Shown piece after piece: positions 45,101 to 53,947 of a stretch of 64,000 bases of DNA (position 1 is its first letter; each line of letters opens with the position of its first letter). The notes below the pieces were generated by a model. That model made no database searches. It saw nothing but the letters and a program-made list of their open reading frames with translations, and was not told where the DNA came from. Source of the stretch: Marinimicrobium alkaliphilum (GTDB lineage: Bacteria > Pseudomonadota > Gammaproteobacteria > Pseudomonadales > Cellvibrionaceae); NCBI RefSeq assembly GCF_003259155.1, contig NZ_QGMQ01000002.1:1-64000 (forward strand). Direction: 5' to 3'. The position numbers and the translations under genes are program-made.

Positions 45101-45898
45101 TCAGTGTCCTCTGGTTGTCTGGCGGCGGGCGGCGGTTTGAGCCGCGCGGCCTCGAGGGCCGTGAAAGTAGTCGTGAATCCAGGGGTCGTCGAATTCGGCG
45201 ACGCGCTCCAGGGTGTCGGCGACCTGGACCCGCTGTTGTGCCAGGACGGCGATTCGGTCACAGCTAGTATACAGCGTATCCAGATCGTGGGTGACCAGGA
45301 ACACGGTCAAATCCAGGGCGTCGCGCAGGGTCACGATCAGCCGGTCGAAATCGGCGGCACCGATCGGGTCGAGCCCGGCGGTGGGCTCATCGAGAAACAG
45401 CAGGTCGGGGTCGAGTGCCAAGGCCCGCGCGAGTGCACCGCGCTTGATCATGCCACCGGACAGCTCGGCCGGGTAATTCAGGGCTGCCTCGGGTGGTAGC
45501 CCAACCATGGCGAGCTTGACCCGCGCCAGGTGCTCAGCGTGCTCGCGCTTGAGTCCGGCCTGTTCGATCAGGGGCACGGCGACATTCTCTTGCAGCGTGA
45601 GCGAACTGAACAGCGCCCCGTGCTGGAACAGCACACCGAAGTTACAGGCGAGCATTGCCGGGTCAGGGTTGGGCGGCGGCTTGGCGGCGGAGCTCACCAC
45701 CTCGATACGGCCTTCTGCGGGCACATTGAGGCCAATGAGGGTGCGCATCAACACCGATTTGCCGGTGCCCGAGCCGCCCACAACACCGAGGATTTCGCCC
45801 CGGTAAATATCCAGGTCGAGGTTCTCATGGACGCTGTGGCTGCCAAAGCGATTGCACAAGCCGCGTACGCTGATAAAAGCCGTTTGTGTATCACTCAC
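45101..45898 (-). CDS. ABC transporter ATPase, MlaF-like
   Basis: Walker A GGSGTGKSVLMRTL, signature LSGGMIKRGALARAL, Walker B LLFLDEPTAGLDP and the H-loop VTHDLDTL are complete. The LSGGM signature is typical of MlaF. 265 residues. It overlaps the permease gene by 4 bp and lies 2 bp before the MCE gene. Confidence 0.93.
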   Translation of the reverse strand: MSDTQTAFISVRGLCNRFGSHSVHENLDLDIYRGEILGVVGGSGTGKSVLMRTLIGLNVPAEGRIEVVSSAAKPPPNPDPAMLACNFGVLFQHGALFSSLTLQENVAVPLIEQAGLKREHAEHLARVKLAMVGLPPEAALNYPAELSGGMIKRGALARALALDPDLLFLDEPTAGLDPIGAADFDRLIVTLRDALDLTVFLVTHDLDTLYTSCDRIAVLAQQRVQVADTLERVAEFDDPWIHDYFHGPRGRAAQTAARRQTTRGH

Positions 45899-47028
45899 CA
45901 GTCCATCTCCATAAAGAACAGTGCCGCAATCGCATTGAGCAGGATTACCATAAAGATGGATTGCACCACGCTTGAGGTCGTGTGTTCCCCGACCGATTCT
46001 GCGCTGCCGGTAACTTTGAAACCTTCGACACAGCCGATGACAGCAATGACAAACGCAAACACCGGCGCCTTACTGATACCCACAAAAAAGTGCTCCACGG
46101 AAATGTCGCGCTCGATGATACGCACAAATTGCAGGGGTGTAATATCCAGCGTCAGTGCGCACACCAGCATGCCGCCGAGAATCCCGCTGACCATCCCGAC
46201 AAAGGTGAGAATGGGCAGAGTTATGATCATGGCGATGACACGGGGCAGCACCAGCAGCTCAATAGGGTTAAGACCCAGCGCGCGTATTGCGTCAATTTCT
46301 TCGTTGGCTTTCATCGAGCCCAGCTGGGCGGCAAAGGCGCTGGCAGTGCGCCCTGCGAGCAGGATCGCGGCCAGTAGTACCCCAAACTCACGCAGGAATG
46401 AATAGGCCACCAGGTCGACGGTATAGATGGTTGCCCCAAATTCCCGCAACACCGTGGCTCCGAGAAAAGCCACCACGGCCCCCACCAGAAACGTCAGAAG
46501 GGCGACGATAGGCATGGCGTCGAGGCCGGTTTGCTTGATCTGCACGGCCAGCGCCGTGATACGCCAACGTTGGGGGCGGAATATGACGCTGGCGAGGGTG
46601 GTGAGTGTCAGGCCGACAAATCCGGCCAGGGTGGCTTGCTGGCGCCAGATACTTTCAGCGCGTTTGCCAACATCTTCCAGAAACTCGACCGCCATGTTGG
46701 GCGTGCGTGGGCGTGCATCGAGGTCCTGACGCTGGGCTTCAGCCACGGTCTCGAGCAGCGCGCGGCGCGAAGCGGAAAGATCCGGTGCCGTTGTGCTCAG
46801 GTCGCGGCAGCGTTCGTTGCCGATTAAATCCACCAGTAATGATGCGCCCGCCGTGTCGAGTTCTCCAAGCTCACGCCAGTCAAGGGAACGATTGTCCGCC
46901 AGTTGGCCTTCGGCGATGACCAGCCTGCGTAGTGCCTCATAATGAGCCAACGTCCAATCGCCGCACAGGACAATTCTATCGGCTTCGGTTTTGATCTGGC
47001 CTTGGACGTGGGTCCCCGACGGGGTCAT
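45895..47028 (-). CDS. MlaE-family permease with N-terminal STAS domain
   Basis: The start is ATG 47028 with AAAGG upstream; the in-frame start at 47100 adds 24 residues unlike the family. Residues about 5-105 form a STAS domain (normally a separate MlaB-type subunit), fused here to the permease. Residues about 130-375 form MlaE with five helices and motifs TGLDAMPIVALLTFLVG, GRTASAFAAQLGSMKANEEIDAI and ISVEHFFVGISKAPVFA. It begins the minus-strand operon STAS-permease, ATPase, MCE, lipoprotein. Confidence 0.92.
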   Translation of the reverse strand: MTPSGTHVQGQIKTEADRIVLCGDWTLAHYEALRRLVIAEGQLADNRSLDWRELGELDTAGASLLVDLIGNERCRDLSTTAPDLSASRRALLETVAEAQRQDLDARPRTPNMAVEFLEDVGKRAESIWRQQATLAGFVGLTLTTLASVIFRPQRWRITALAVQIKQTGLDAMPIVALLTFLVGAVVAFLGATVLREFGATIYTVDLVAYSFLREFGVLLAAILLAGRTASAFAAQLGSMKANEEIDAIRALGLNPIELLVLPRVIAMIITLPILTFVGMVSGILGGMLVCALTLDITPLQFVRIIERDISVEHFFVGISKAPVFAFVIAVIGCVEGFKVTGSAESVGEHTTSSVVQSIFMVILLNAIAALFFMEMDW

Positions 47029-47279
47029 GGTTTTACCTTTTTTGTTCAAACGATCGTATATTACTGAATGTCCTAGCAGTATACACCATTGAATTTGCAT
47101 TCATATTTTGGCGCTTGTTTCCTTTTATTCGCCCTAAACGGTTGCGTTGTTGTGCTGAACCGCATTTTTCTGACAAAAAAAGAATTTTTGTTGCAGGAGT
47201 TATGATCCTCGCTTTTTTTTAGCCCGTATTGGCGTATGAAGTCTTCACGCAAGACCTAACAATCACGGAGCTGAATGTC

Positions 47280-50006
47280 ATGAATAGTCTATTAAAAACA
47301 TTAGGAGTGTTTTCACTAACACTCGGGCTTGCCGCTTGCGGCAGCAGTAGCTCAACCCCTTTGGAAACGCCGAGTCCCGATCCGGATCCTACGCCCAGCG
47401 TCGGTAGCGTTGTTGACGTTGCGATGGAAGCTGACGGTTTTGACACCTTGGTTCTCGCCCTGGAAACCACCGGGCTGGATACCGTACTGGATGATCCCGA
47501 CGGTAGCTTTACCGTTTTTGCACCCACCGATGAAGCTTTCGCGTATCTTGGCGACGAAGCGATTGCCGCCCTCCTGGACGATCCCGAAACACTGTCCGAC
47601 ATTCTTCTTTACCACGTCATTTCCGGTAACGAAATTGATGAGGACGGTGCGGTTGCCGCTGCCGGTAATACGGTAGAAATGGCAAACGGTCAATTCACCG
47701 GTCTGTCACTGTCCGATGAAGGTTTGTTGGTCAATGTCTCATTGGTGGTCACCACCAATATCATGGCCGACAACGGTATTATCCACGTCATCGACGCTGT
47801 GTTGATGCCGCCCGCCGAACGGGGTGAGCCGACGCAGAACATTGCCGAGATTGCATCAGGCAACGATGATCTTTCTACGTTGGTCACCGCACTCGAAACC
47901 GCAGGCCTGGTCGGCGCACTGGCAGACGAAGACGCTGACCTGACCGTGTTTGCGCCCACCAATGCCGCTTTCGATGCGGTGGGTGAAGAGCTGCTGGCTG
48001 CGATTCTGGCCGATGAAGATGCGCTCGAAGCGATCCTGCTGCAACACGTGGTTGCTGACGCTCAACTTTCGTCAGTCGACGCCTATGCCGCTAACGGTAC
48101 CAGTGTTGTCACCATGAGTGGTGCCGAAGTGCCGGTGTCAATCAGCGGGCGTACCCTGCGTATCGGCGGTGCCGCTGTCACCATTGCCGATATCTATGCC
48201 ACTAACGGTGTTGTTCATGTCATTGATGCCGTGATCGTGGGTGATGTTGATCTGCCCGAGACGGGCATGTCCTTGACGGACGTTGCCGCCGACAATGACA
48301 ACTTCAGCACTTTGGTGACCGCCCTTGAGCTCACCGGTTTGGACATCGTGCTCGATGACCTGAGCGCAGAGTTCACGGTGTTTGCGCCGACCAATGCGGC
48401 GTTTGATGCGCTCGAAGACGGCGTACTTGAAGGCCTTCTGGAACAGCCCGAAGCCCTGGCCGAGATTCTGTTGTACCACGTATTCGGTGGCGATACCGTA
48501 TTGGCGGATGCCGCAATCAGCATTGCCAGCTCAGGCGACAACATCATCACCATGGCCAATGCCAATGAAGACGAAGCGGCATTGTCGCTGAGCGGTGAGT
48601 ACCTGTACGTGAACCTCTCGCGGGTTATTACCCCGAACGTGACGGCTGATAACGGCGTGATTCACGCGGTCGACAAAGTCATGATGCCCCCGGCCATGCG
48701 CGGCGAACCGACGCAGACCATTGCACAAATCGCGCAAGACAGCGACGATTTCACCACCCTGGTCGAGGCACTGGATGCGGCCAACCTGGTGGGCGCTCTG
48801 AACGATGAGAGCGCGTCCTTTACGGTGTTTGCACCCACTGACGCGGCGTTCGCAGCCATTGATTCAGAGGTGTTGGAGGCCATTCTGGCTGATCCGGCTG
48901 TTCTCGAAGCCCTGCTGGGTCAACATGTAATCGAGGAAGCTCAAGTGAATTCGATTGCAGCCTATGCGGCCAACGGTACCAACGTAACAACCATGAGTGG
49001 TGCCGAGATTCCGGTCAGCATCAGTGGTGGTAACCTGCACATTGGTGGTGCGACCGTAACCATGGTCGACCTCTATGCAACCAATGGCATTATCCACGTG
49101 ATTGACGCTGTTATCGTGGGCGATCTTGAGCTACCCGAGCCGGCAGAGCCCCAGGTTTCCCTGGCCGATCTGGTTGCCGGTGATGAGCGCTTCACCACGC
49201 TGCTGGCTGCACTTGACGCCACCGGACTGGACGAAACCTTAGCTAACCTGGAAGCAGAGTTCACCGTGTTTGCGCCCACCAATGACGCCTTCGACGCGCT
49301 TGAAGACGGCGTTCTGGATGGCCTTCTGGCCGATCCCGAAGCGCTCGAAGCGGTGCTTCTGTACCACGTATTTGGTGACAATACCGTACTGTCTGAGGCA
49401 GCCGTCGCTATTGCGGACTCAGAGGAAAACGTGATCGAGATGGCGAGTGGTGGTAACGCCGCACTGTCGCTGAGTGGTGAAGCGCTCTACATCAACCTGT
49501 CCCAGGTTATTGATGCGGACCTGACGGCTGATAATGGCGTCGCCCATGCGATCGACAAAGTGATGATGCCTCAGGAGATGCCCGAAGAAGCACCTACCAT
49601 GAACATCGTTGAAACGGCGATTGATGCCGGTATCTTTGAAACGCTGGTAAGCGCATTGGTCGACACCAACCTGGATGGCGCTTTGGCTGATGAAGACGAA
49701 ACCTACACGGTGTTTGCGCCGACTGATGATGCTTTTGCTGCGCTGCCGGATGGCACGTTGGAAAGTTTGAGCGAAGAACAGCTGACCCAGATCCTGCTCA
49801 ATCATGTTATTAGCGGTGCAGCGGTCGACTCAGTAACGGCCTTCAGCCTGAATGGCGGCGCTGCCACCACTATGGCCACTGACGGTTCAGTCTCCATCGC
49901 GATTGTTGATGGCGAACTTCAGATCGGTGGTGCAACAGTTAGCATGTTTGATATCTACACCACTAACGGTATCATTCATGTCATTGACTCTGTCATCTTG
50001 GACTAA
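47280..50006 (+). CDS. Six-domain fasciclin (FAS1) lipoprotein
   Basis: ATG 47280 with GGAG upstream starts a lipoprotein signal (LGLAACG, Cys20). Six FAS1 domains follow, each with the FTVFAPT[DN].AF box; boxes lie near residues 80, 223, 365, 513, 657 and 801. Odd and even domains differ, and each odd-even pair is joined by related linker text (GEPTQNIAEIA, GEPTQTIAQIA), so the protein grew by duplicating a two-domain unit. FAS1 domains mediate adhesion and binding, and a surface or biofilm role is likely. It is strongly acidic. A terminator follows. Confidence 0.92.
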   Translation: MNSLLKTLGVFSLTLGLAACGSSSSTPLETPSPDPDPTPSVGSVVDVAMEADGFDTLVLALETTGLDTVLDDPDGSFTVFAPTDEAFAYLGDEAIAALLDDPETLSDILLYHVISGNEIDEDGAVAAAGNTVEMANGQFTGLSLSDEGLLVNVSLVVTTNIMADNGIIHVIDAVLMPPAERGEPTQNIAEIASGNDDLSTLVTALETAGLVGALADEDADLTVFAPTNAAFDAVGEELLAAILADEDALEAILLQHVVADAQLSSVDAYAANGTSVVTMSGAEVPVSISGRTLRIGGAAVTIADIYATNGVVHVIDAVIVGDVDLPETGMSLTDVAADNDNFSTLVTALELTGLDIVLDDLSAEFTVFAPTNAAFDALEDGVLEGLLEQPEALAEILLYHVFGGDTVLADAAISIASSGDNIITMANANEDEAALSLSGEYLYVNLSRVITPNVTADNGVIHAVDKVMMPPAMRGEPTQTIAQIAQDSDDFTTLVEALDAANLVGALNDESASFTVFAPTDAAFAAIDSEVLEAILADPAVLEALLGQHVIEEAQVNSIAAYAANGTNVTTMSGAEIPVSISGGNLHIGGATVTMVDLYATNGIIHVIDAVIVGDLELPEPAEPQVSLADLVAGDERFTTLLAALDATGLDETLANLEAEFTVFAPTNDAFDALEDGVLDGLLADPEALEAVLLYHVFGDNTVLSEAAVAIADSEENVIEMASGGNAALSLSGEALYINLSQVIDADLTADNGVAHAIDKVMMPQEMPEEAPTMNIVETAIDAGIFETLVSALVDTNLDGALADEDETYTVFAPTDDAFAALPDGTLESLSEEQLTQILLNHVISGAAVDSVTAFSLNGGAATTMATDGSVSIAIVDGELQIGGATVSMFDIYTTNGIIHVIDSVILD

Positions 50007-50051
50007 GCGCCTAGGCAGTAGTGACAGAAATGGCGACCCTTAGGGGAAGCA
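50007..50051. other. Short spacer after the FAS1 gene
   Basis: This 45-bp region has no gene and leads into the terminator stem. Confidence 0.3.
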
Positions 50052-50080
50052 AGGCCCGGCAAATGCCGGGCCTTTTTTTT
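50052..50080 (+). terminator. Rho-independent terminator
   Basis: The stem AGGCCCGGC/GCCGGGCCT around AAAT is followed by eight T residues and closes the FAS1 gene. Confidence 0.92.
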
Positions 50081-50101
50081 GGCTGATATTACAAGGAGAT
50101 T

Positions 50102-50558
50102 TGCCTCAGGTGTCGGATTACGCCTGCGGCTAATCCGACCTACTGGAAGCAGGGTGCCATTGTTTGGGGGGGTGGGCTTTTGTCGGATTACGCTGCGCTA
50201 ATCCGACCTACTGGCAGCAGGGTGCCATTGTTTGGGGTGGTTGGGCTTTTGTCGGATTACGCCTGCGGCTAATCCGACCTACTGGAAGCAGGGTGCCATT
50301 GTTTGGGGTGGTTGGGCTTTTGTCGGATTACGCCTGCGGCTAATCCGACCTACTGGCAGCAGGGTGCCATTGTTTGGGGGGGTGGGCTTTTGTCGGATTA
50401 CGCTGCGCTAATCCGACCTACTGGAAGCAGGGTGCCATTGTTTGGGGTGGTTGGGCTTTTGTCGGATTACGCCTGCGGCTAATCCGACCTACTGGAAGCA
50501 GGGTGCCATTGTTTGAGTAGGTCGGATTAGCGCAGCGTAATCCGACACCTGAGGCACC
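50102..50558. repeat. Hairpin-repeat cluster 4 with a tandem array
   Basis: Six plus-oriented hairpins start at 50112, 50182, 50251, 50322, 50392 and 50461, giving a 69-71 bp tandem unit (hairpin, CTACTGG[AC]AGCAGGGTGCC, ATTGTTTGGGG.., GGGCTTTT). A seventh, reverse hairpin (50517-50547) closes it. Two loop variants alternate, TACGCCTGCGGCTA and TACGCTGCGCTA. The edges TGCCTCAGGTGTCGG and CCGACACCTGAGGCACC are inverted copies. Confidence 0.92.
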
Positions 50559-50614
50559 GAACTGATTTAAAACGGTGATCTCAAAACCTGAAACGCCATC
50601 CTGACATTGGTGCC

Positions 50615-51586
50615 TCATTCGGCAATAACGATGCGATCGCGCCCCTGGGCTTTGGCTGCATATAACGCCTCATCGGCGCGATTGAACCAGGTCTTTTCAC
50701 TCTCTCCCGGGCGCAGGATGGCCGCGCCGAACGACGCGGTTATTTTACCGGCGGGTCCTTCGAGCGAGTTGCGTACTACACCCAATAGGTGCTCCAGTGC
50801 CGCTCGCAACCGTTCTTCATTCACGTCCGGCAACATCAGCACAAACTCCTCGCCGCCGAAGCGGAACAGTTGATCTGTGCGCCGGATATTGCTTTTCAGT
50901 AAACCGACAAAGTCTCGCAGGACCATATCCCCGGTGCTGTGACCGTGTAAGTCATTTACGCGCTTGAAGTGATCAAGGTCAATCAGCACCAGGCCGGTGC
51001 TCATGTCTGAATGTTCCTCGCCCATAATGGCGGTCACGGCTTCGTCCAGAGAGCGGCGGTTTCTTACCCCGGTCAGCGGGTCCATCGAAGCCAGTGTTTC
51101 CAGCTGTGCCCGCTGGCTTTCATTGCGTCGGGCAAACACGTAGGCGCAGGCACTGACCACCAAAGCCGTGGTGGAAAAGGTCAGCATCTGTTGTGTGTCG
51201 GTATAGGCATCGCCAAAGAGTGCCAGCGTTGTCAGCGATCCGAGGGTCAGTAGCACCGCAACGGCGGCAGAGGTCAGGAAAAAGCAGGTAATGAATGCCG
51301 GAAACAGCCAGAACAGGGTGGCGTCCCCTACCACGAGGGCCACGGTTGTTCCCCCCACACAGTTGGTGATGCCAATGACAAGCCCGGGGCCGCGCGTGTT
51401 TCCGGTGCGCCACGCGTAAACCACTGAGCCGACGATTAGCGTGACGATGATGCTGTCTGCAAACCCCACCAGCCAGTCGCCTCGAACAAAGCGCCAAAGC
51501 GCGAAGGGGGTAATACCGAGCGTAGCGCAGGTGGCCATCAAGGTCATGATGGATAGGCGAAAGTCATTTTTGAGGCGTTCGTACAT
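50615..51586 (-). CDS. Membrane-bound diguanylate cyclase (GGDEF)
   Basis: It makes the second messenger c-di-GMP. ATG 51586 is chosen for AGGGTG upstream and for removing eight non-family residues. Residues about 15-170 contain about six hydrophobic helices; the sensor type is not identified. Residues about 180-320 form a GGDEF domain: RFGGEEF is the active motif and RRTD five residues before it is a complete inhibitory I-site. No EAL domain. It is convergent with the FAS1 gene, with the repeat array between. Confidence 0.92.
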   Translation of the reverse strand: MYERLKNDFRLSIMTLMATCATLGITPFALWRFVRGDWLVGFADSIIVTLIVGSVVYAWRTGNTRGPGLVIGITNCVGGTTVALVVGDATLFWLFPAFITCFFLTSAAVAVLLTLGSLTTLALFGDAYTDTQQMLTFSTTALVVSACAYVFARRNESQRAQLETLASMDPLTGVRNRRSLDEAVTAIMGEEHSDMSTGLVLIDLDHFKRVNDLHGHSTGDMVLRDFVGLLKSNIRRTDQLFRFGGEEFVLMLPDVNEERLRAALEHLLGVVRNSLEGPAGKITASFGAAILRPGESEKTWFNRADEALYAAKAQGRDRIVIAE

Positions 51587-51803
51587 CAATACACCCTGAG
51601 TCCGGCCCAAATAGCGCTGATTTGTTTTGCAATTATGTGCGCTACTTGAGCATAGCCGCGCTGTCAGTCCCGAATCAAGTGCATAAATCCCATTTTGGGT
51701 GCAAAAGGACGAATGGGCAGGTCGAACGGTTTTGGGCGGTGATCGATGAGACCTCGACTATACTGTCGGTTGTTACTGACGTTTGATGTGATCGGAGGGG
51801 GCT

Positions 51804-52214
51804 GTGGGCGGAGATTATCAATTGGCTTTTGCGGGCGTTTACGTGGTCTTGGTGACGCTGCTGATTCAGATGCTGGTAGCCAGCACGACCAAGGCGGCGC
51901 GCCCAGGGGCCGTGCCGGGTAAGCTGGACCCGGGCCTGTCCCACGACTCTTTCGTGTTTCGGGCACACCGGACCTTTATGAACTCGCTCGAGAATCTGCC
52001 CCTGTTTATCGGCACTGTGGTGTTGGCGGTGTGGGTGGGTACCGATCCTTGGTGGACCGGCTTTCTGGTGTGGCTTTACGCTCTGGGTCGGATCGGTCAT
52101 ATGGTGCTGTATTACACGCTGGCAACTGAGCGGAACCCCAGTCCGCGCAGCTATTTTTTCGGCCTGGCCCTGCTGGCCAATATCGCGCTGCTGGGGGTGA
52201 TTTGGGTGCTGTAA
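51804..52214 (+). CDS. MAPEG-family membrane protein
   Basis: The protein has 136 residues with four hydrophobic helices and the MAPEG-like segments FRAHRTFMNSLENLPLFIG and RIGHMVLYY. The family includes glutathione-linked membrane enzymes, but bacterial members are mostly uncharacterised. GTG 51804 has a strong GGAGGGG site upstream. It lies 40 bp before the amidohydrolase. Confidence 0.85.
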   Translation: MGGDYQLAFAGVYVVLVTLLIQMLVASTTKAARPGAVPGKLDPGLSHDSFVFRAHRTFMNSLENLPLFIGTVVLAVWVGTDPWWTGFLVWLYALGRIGHMVLYYTLATERNPSPRSYFFGLALLANIALLGVIWVL

Positions 52215-52254
52215 TGTACCCGGTGAGCTTTGGTGAGTTAGAGGGGGATTGATC

Positions 52255-53628
52255 ATGAAACGTGTGCTGTTCGCGGTAATTGCTATGCTGCCGCTTGTGA
52301 GCGGCTGTGGGCAAGGGGCAGTTTCCGAGTCGGACCCTGAGCCCGGTGCCTATGTGTTTGAGAATGTGAATGTTGTGCCCATGGATGAAGAGCGGGTGCT
52401 TGAGAACCGCTCGGTGGTGGTGCGCGACGGGCGTATTGAGGCTTTGCTGGCGCCGGGGGAACCGCTTCCGGCAAACGCCGTGCGCATTCCGGCTGAGGGG
52501 CGCTACCTGATGCCGGGCATGGCTGAGATGCACGGCCACGTCCCCGGCGACGATAACCCTCGGTATGCGCAAGATGTGCTGTTTCTGTACATTTCCAATG
52601 GCGTGACCCTGGTTCGGGGTATGGCGGGCCACCCTTACCATATTGATGTGCGTGAGCGTTTGGCCGCGGGTGAGCTGGAGGGGCCGACCCTCTACACCGC
52701 CAGCCCCTGGACCGGGCAGCACAATGCCGGATCCGAGTCACAAGCGCGTGCAGCGGTGCGTCAGTTTCACGAACAGGGCTTCGATTTGATGAAAATTGGC
52801 GGCCCGTCACCCATCAATTACCGTCATTTGGCGGATGAGGCCAATCAGGTGGGGTTGCCCTTCGGTGGCCACATTCCCACTGGGGTCTCCCTGGAGCACG
52901 CTCTGGCGGTAGGCCAGGTATCGGTTGACCACTTGGACCGGTACGTCGAGTTTCTGGTAGCTGAAGATGCGGATCTGAGCGGTCGCGCTGGGGGCTTTTT
53001 TGGCAGCGGCCTGATTGATCTGGTTGACCGGGAGCGAATCCCGGCGGTGGTCGATCTGACTGTGGAATCCGGGGTCTGGAATGTTCCCACGCTCAGCCTG
53101 GTCGAGCACCTGGCCTCGGATGAAGCGCCAGAGGCCATGGCCGAGTGGCCGGAGATGCGCTATTTGCCGCCCAGGGTGATTGAAGGTTGGGTGCGGGCCA
53201 AGCACGACTACCAGGCGCGCGAGGACTTTCAGCCCGAGGCTGCGCAGGCGTTGGTTGAGCTGCGTAGAGAGTTACTTAAAGCCCTGCATGACGGCGGTGC
53301 CCGCATTGCTTTTGGCTCTGACGCGCCCCAGTTTTTTAATGTCCCCGGCTTCTCCATGCACCACGAAGCCGAGATGATGGTGGCGGCCGGGCTCTCCCCC
53401 TATGACGTGCTGGTGACCGGTACCCGGCGCGCGGCGGAATATTTTGCCCTGGATGATGCTGGACAGGTACAGCCCGGCTACCGGGCCGACCTGATATTGT
53501 TGGATCGCAATCCGCTTGAGGCTATTGAGCATCTGCGCGAGCCCGCTGGCGTCATGGTGCGGGGTCGTTGGTACCCGCAAGACGAGATAGCGCAGCGGTT
53601 GGCTGAAATAGCCGGCCGTCACGAGTGA
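52255..53628 (+). CDS. Secreted amidohydrolase-family lipoprotein
   Basis: ATG 52255 with GAGGGGG seven bases upstream starts a lipoprotein signal (PLVSGCG). The body is an amidohydrolase barrel of 457 residues: metal HxH in EMHGHVPG, a possible bridging Lys in MKIGG, His residues in FGGHIPTG and SVDHLDRY, and the Asp in FGSDAPQF. Imidazolonepropionase/prolidase-like members of this type cleave cyclic amides or dipeptides; the substrate cannot be set here. Confidence 0.88.
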   Translation: MKRVLFAVIAMLPLVSGCGQGAVSESDPEPGAYVFENVNVVPMDEERVLENRSVVVRDGRIEALLAPGEPLPANAVRIPAEGRYLMPGMAEMHGHVPGDDNPRYAQDVLFLYISNGVTLVRGMAGHPYHIDVRERLAAGELEGPTLYTASPWTGQHNAGSESQARAAVRQFHEQGFDLMKIGGPSPINYRHLADEANQVGLPFGGHIPTGVSLEHALAVGQVSVDHLDRYVEFLVAEDADLSGRAGGFFGSGLIDLVDRERIPAVVDLTVESGVWNVPTLSLVEHLASDEAPEAMAEWPEMRYLPPRVIEGWVRAKHDYQAREDFQPEAAQALVELRRELLKALHDGGARIAFGSDAPQFFNVPGFSMHHEAEMMVAAGLSPYDVLVTGTRRAAEYFALDDAGQVQPGYRADLILLDRNPLEAIEHLREPAGVMVRGRWYPQDEIAQRLAEIAGRHE

Positions 53629-53947
53629 CCCGGTGGATAAAAACGATTTCCATTGGACAGCGGTAGGCGGCTGACGTAGAATTCGCGGTTAGATTGTACA
53701 TGGCCAAAGCCGCGCCGACGGTCGCCGCAGGTGGTGAGGCAAACCACGGAATCAGAGCGAGATGAAGCTGGCGTTTCATCTCGCTTTTTTGCAACCCGTG
53801 CAAGCAGCCAGCGACCGGGCTTTTCACGACTCCGCAGCCCTAACATACGTCGATTTTCGCACCAATACGTCTGTGCGGCTGCCGCTTTGAGCCTGTGAAA
53901 AGGGTTTTTCGGCGCTTATATTGCCACCATCGCGTTAGGAGGTTGAC
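53629..53947 (+). promoter_or_regulatory. Leader region of carA with a short terminated transcript
   Basis: TTGGAC (53653-53658), 18 bp and TAGAAT (53677-53682) form a promoter. A 21-codon frame (53700-53765) ends in GIRAR, and its stop lies in the 5' arm of the terminator at 53756-53790. This could be a carA attenuation leader or a separate small RNA. carA starts 158 bp after the terminator. Confidence 0.42.
53756..53790 (+). terminator. Rho-independent terminator upstream of carA
   Basis: Perfect 11-bp arms AGCGAGATGAA/TTCATCTCGCT around GCTGGCG are followed by T6. It could end the amidohydrolase transcript or the short leader transcript. Confidence 0.88.

Noticed and set aside
50102-50558. 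CRISPR array
   Set aside because: Period is regular, but the spacers are as repeated as the hairpins, there are no unique spacers and no cas genes. It is a tandem hairpin repeat.
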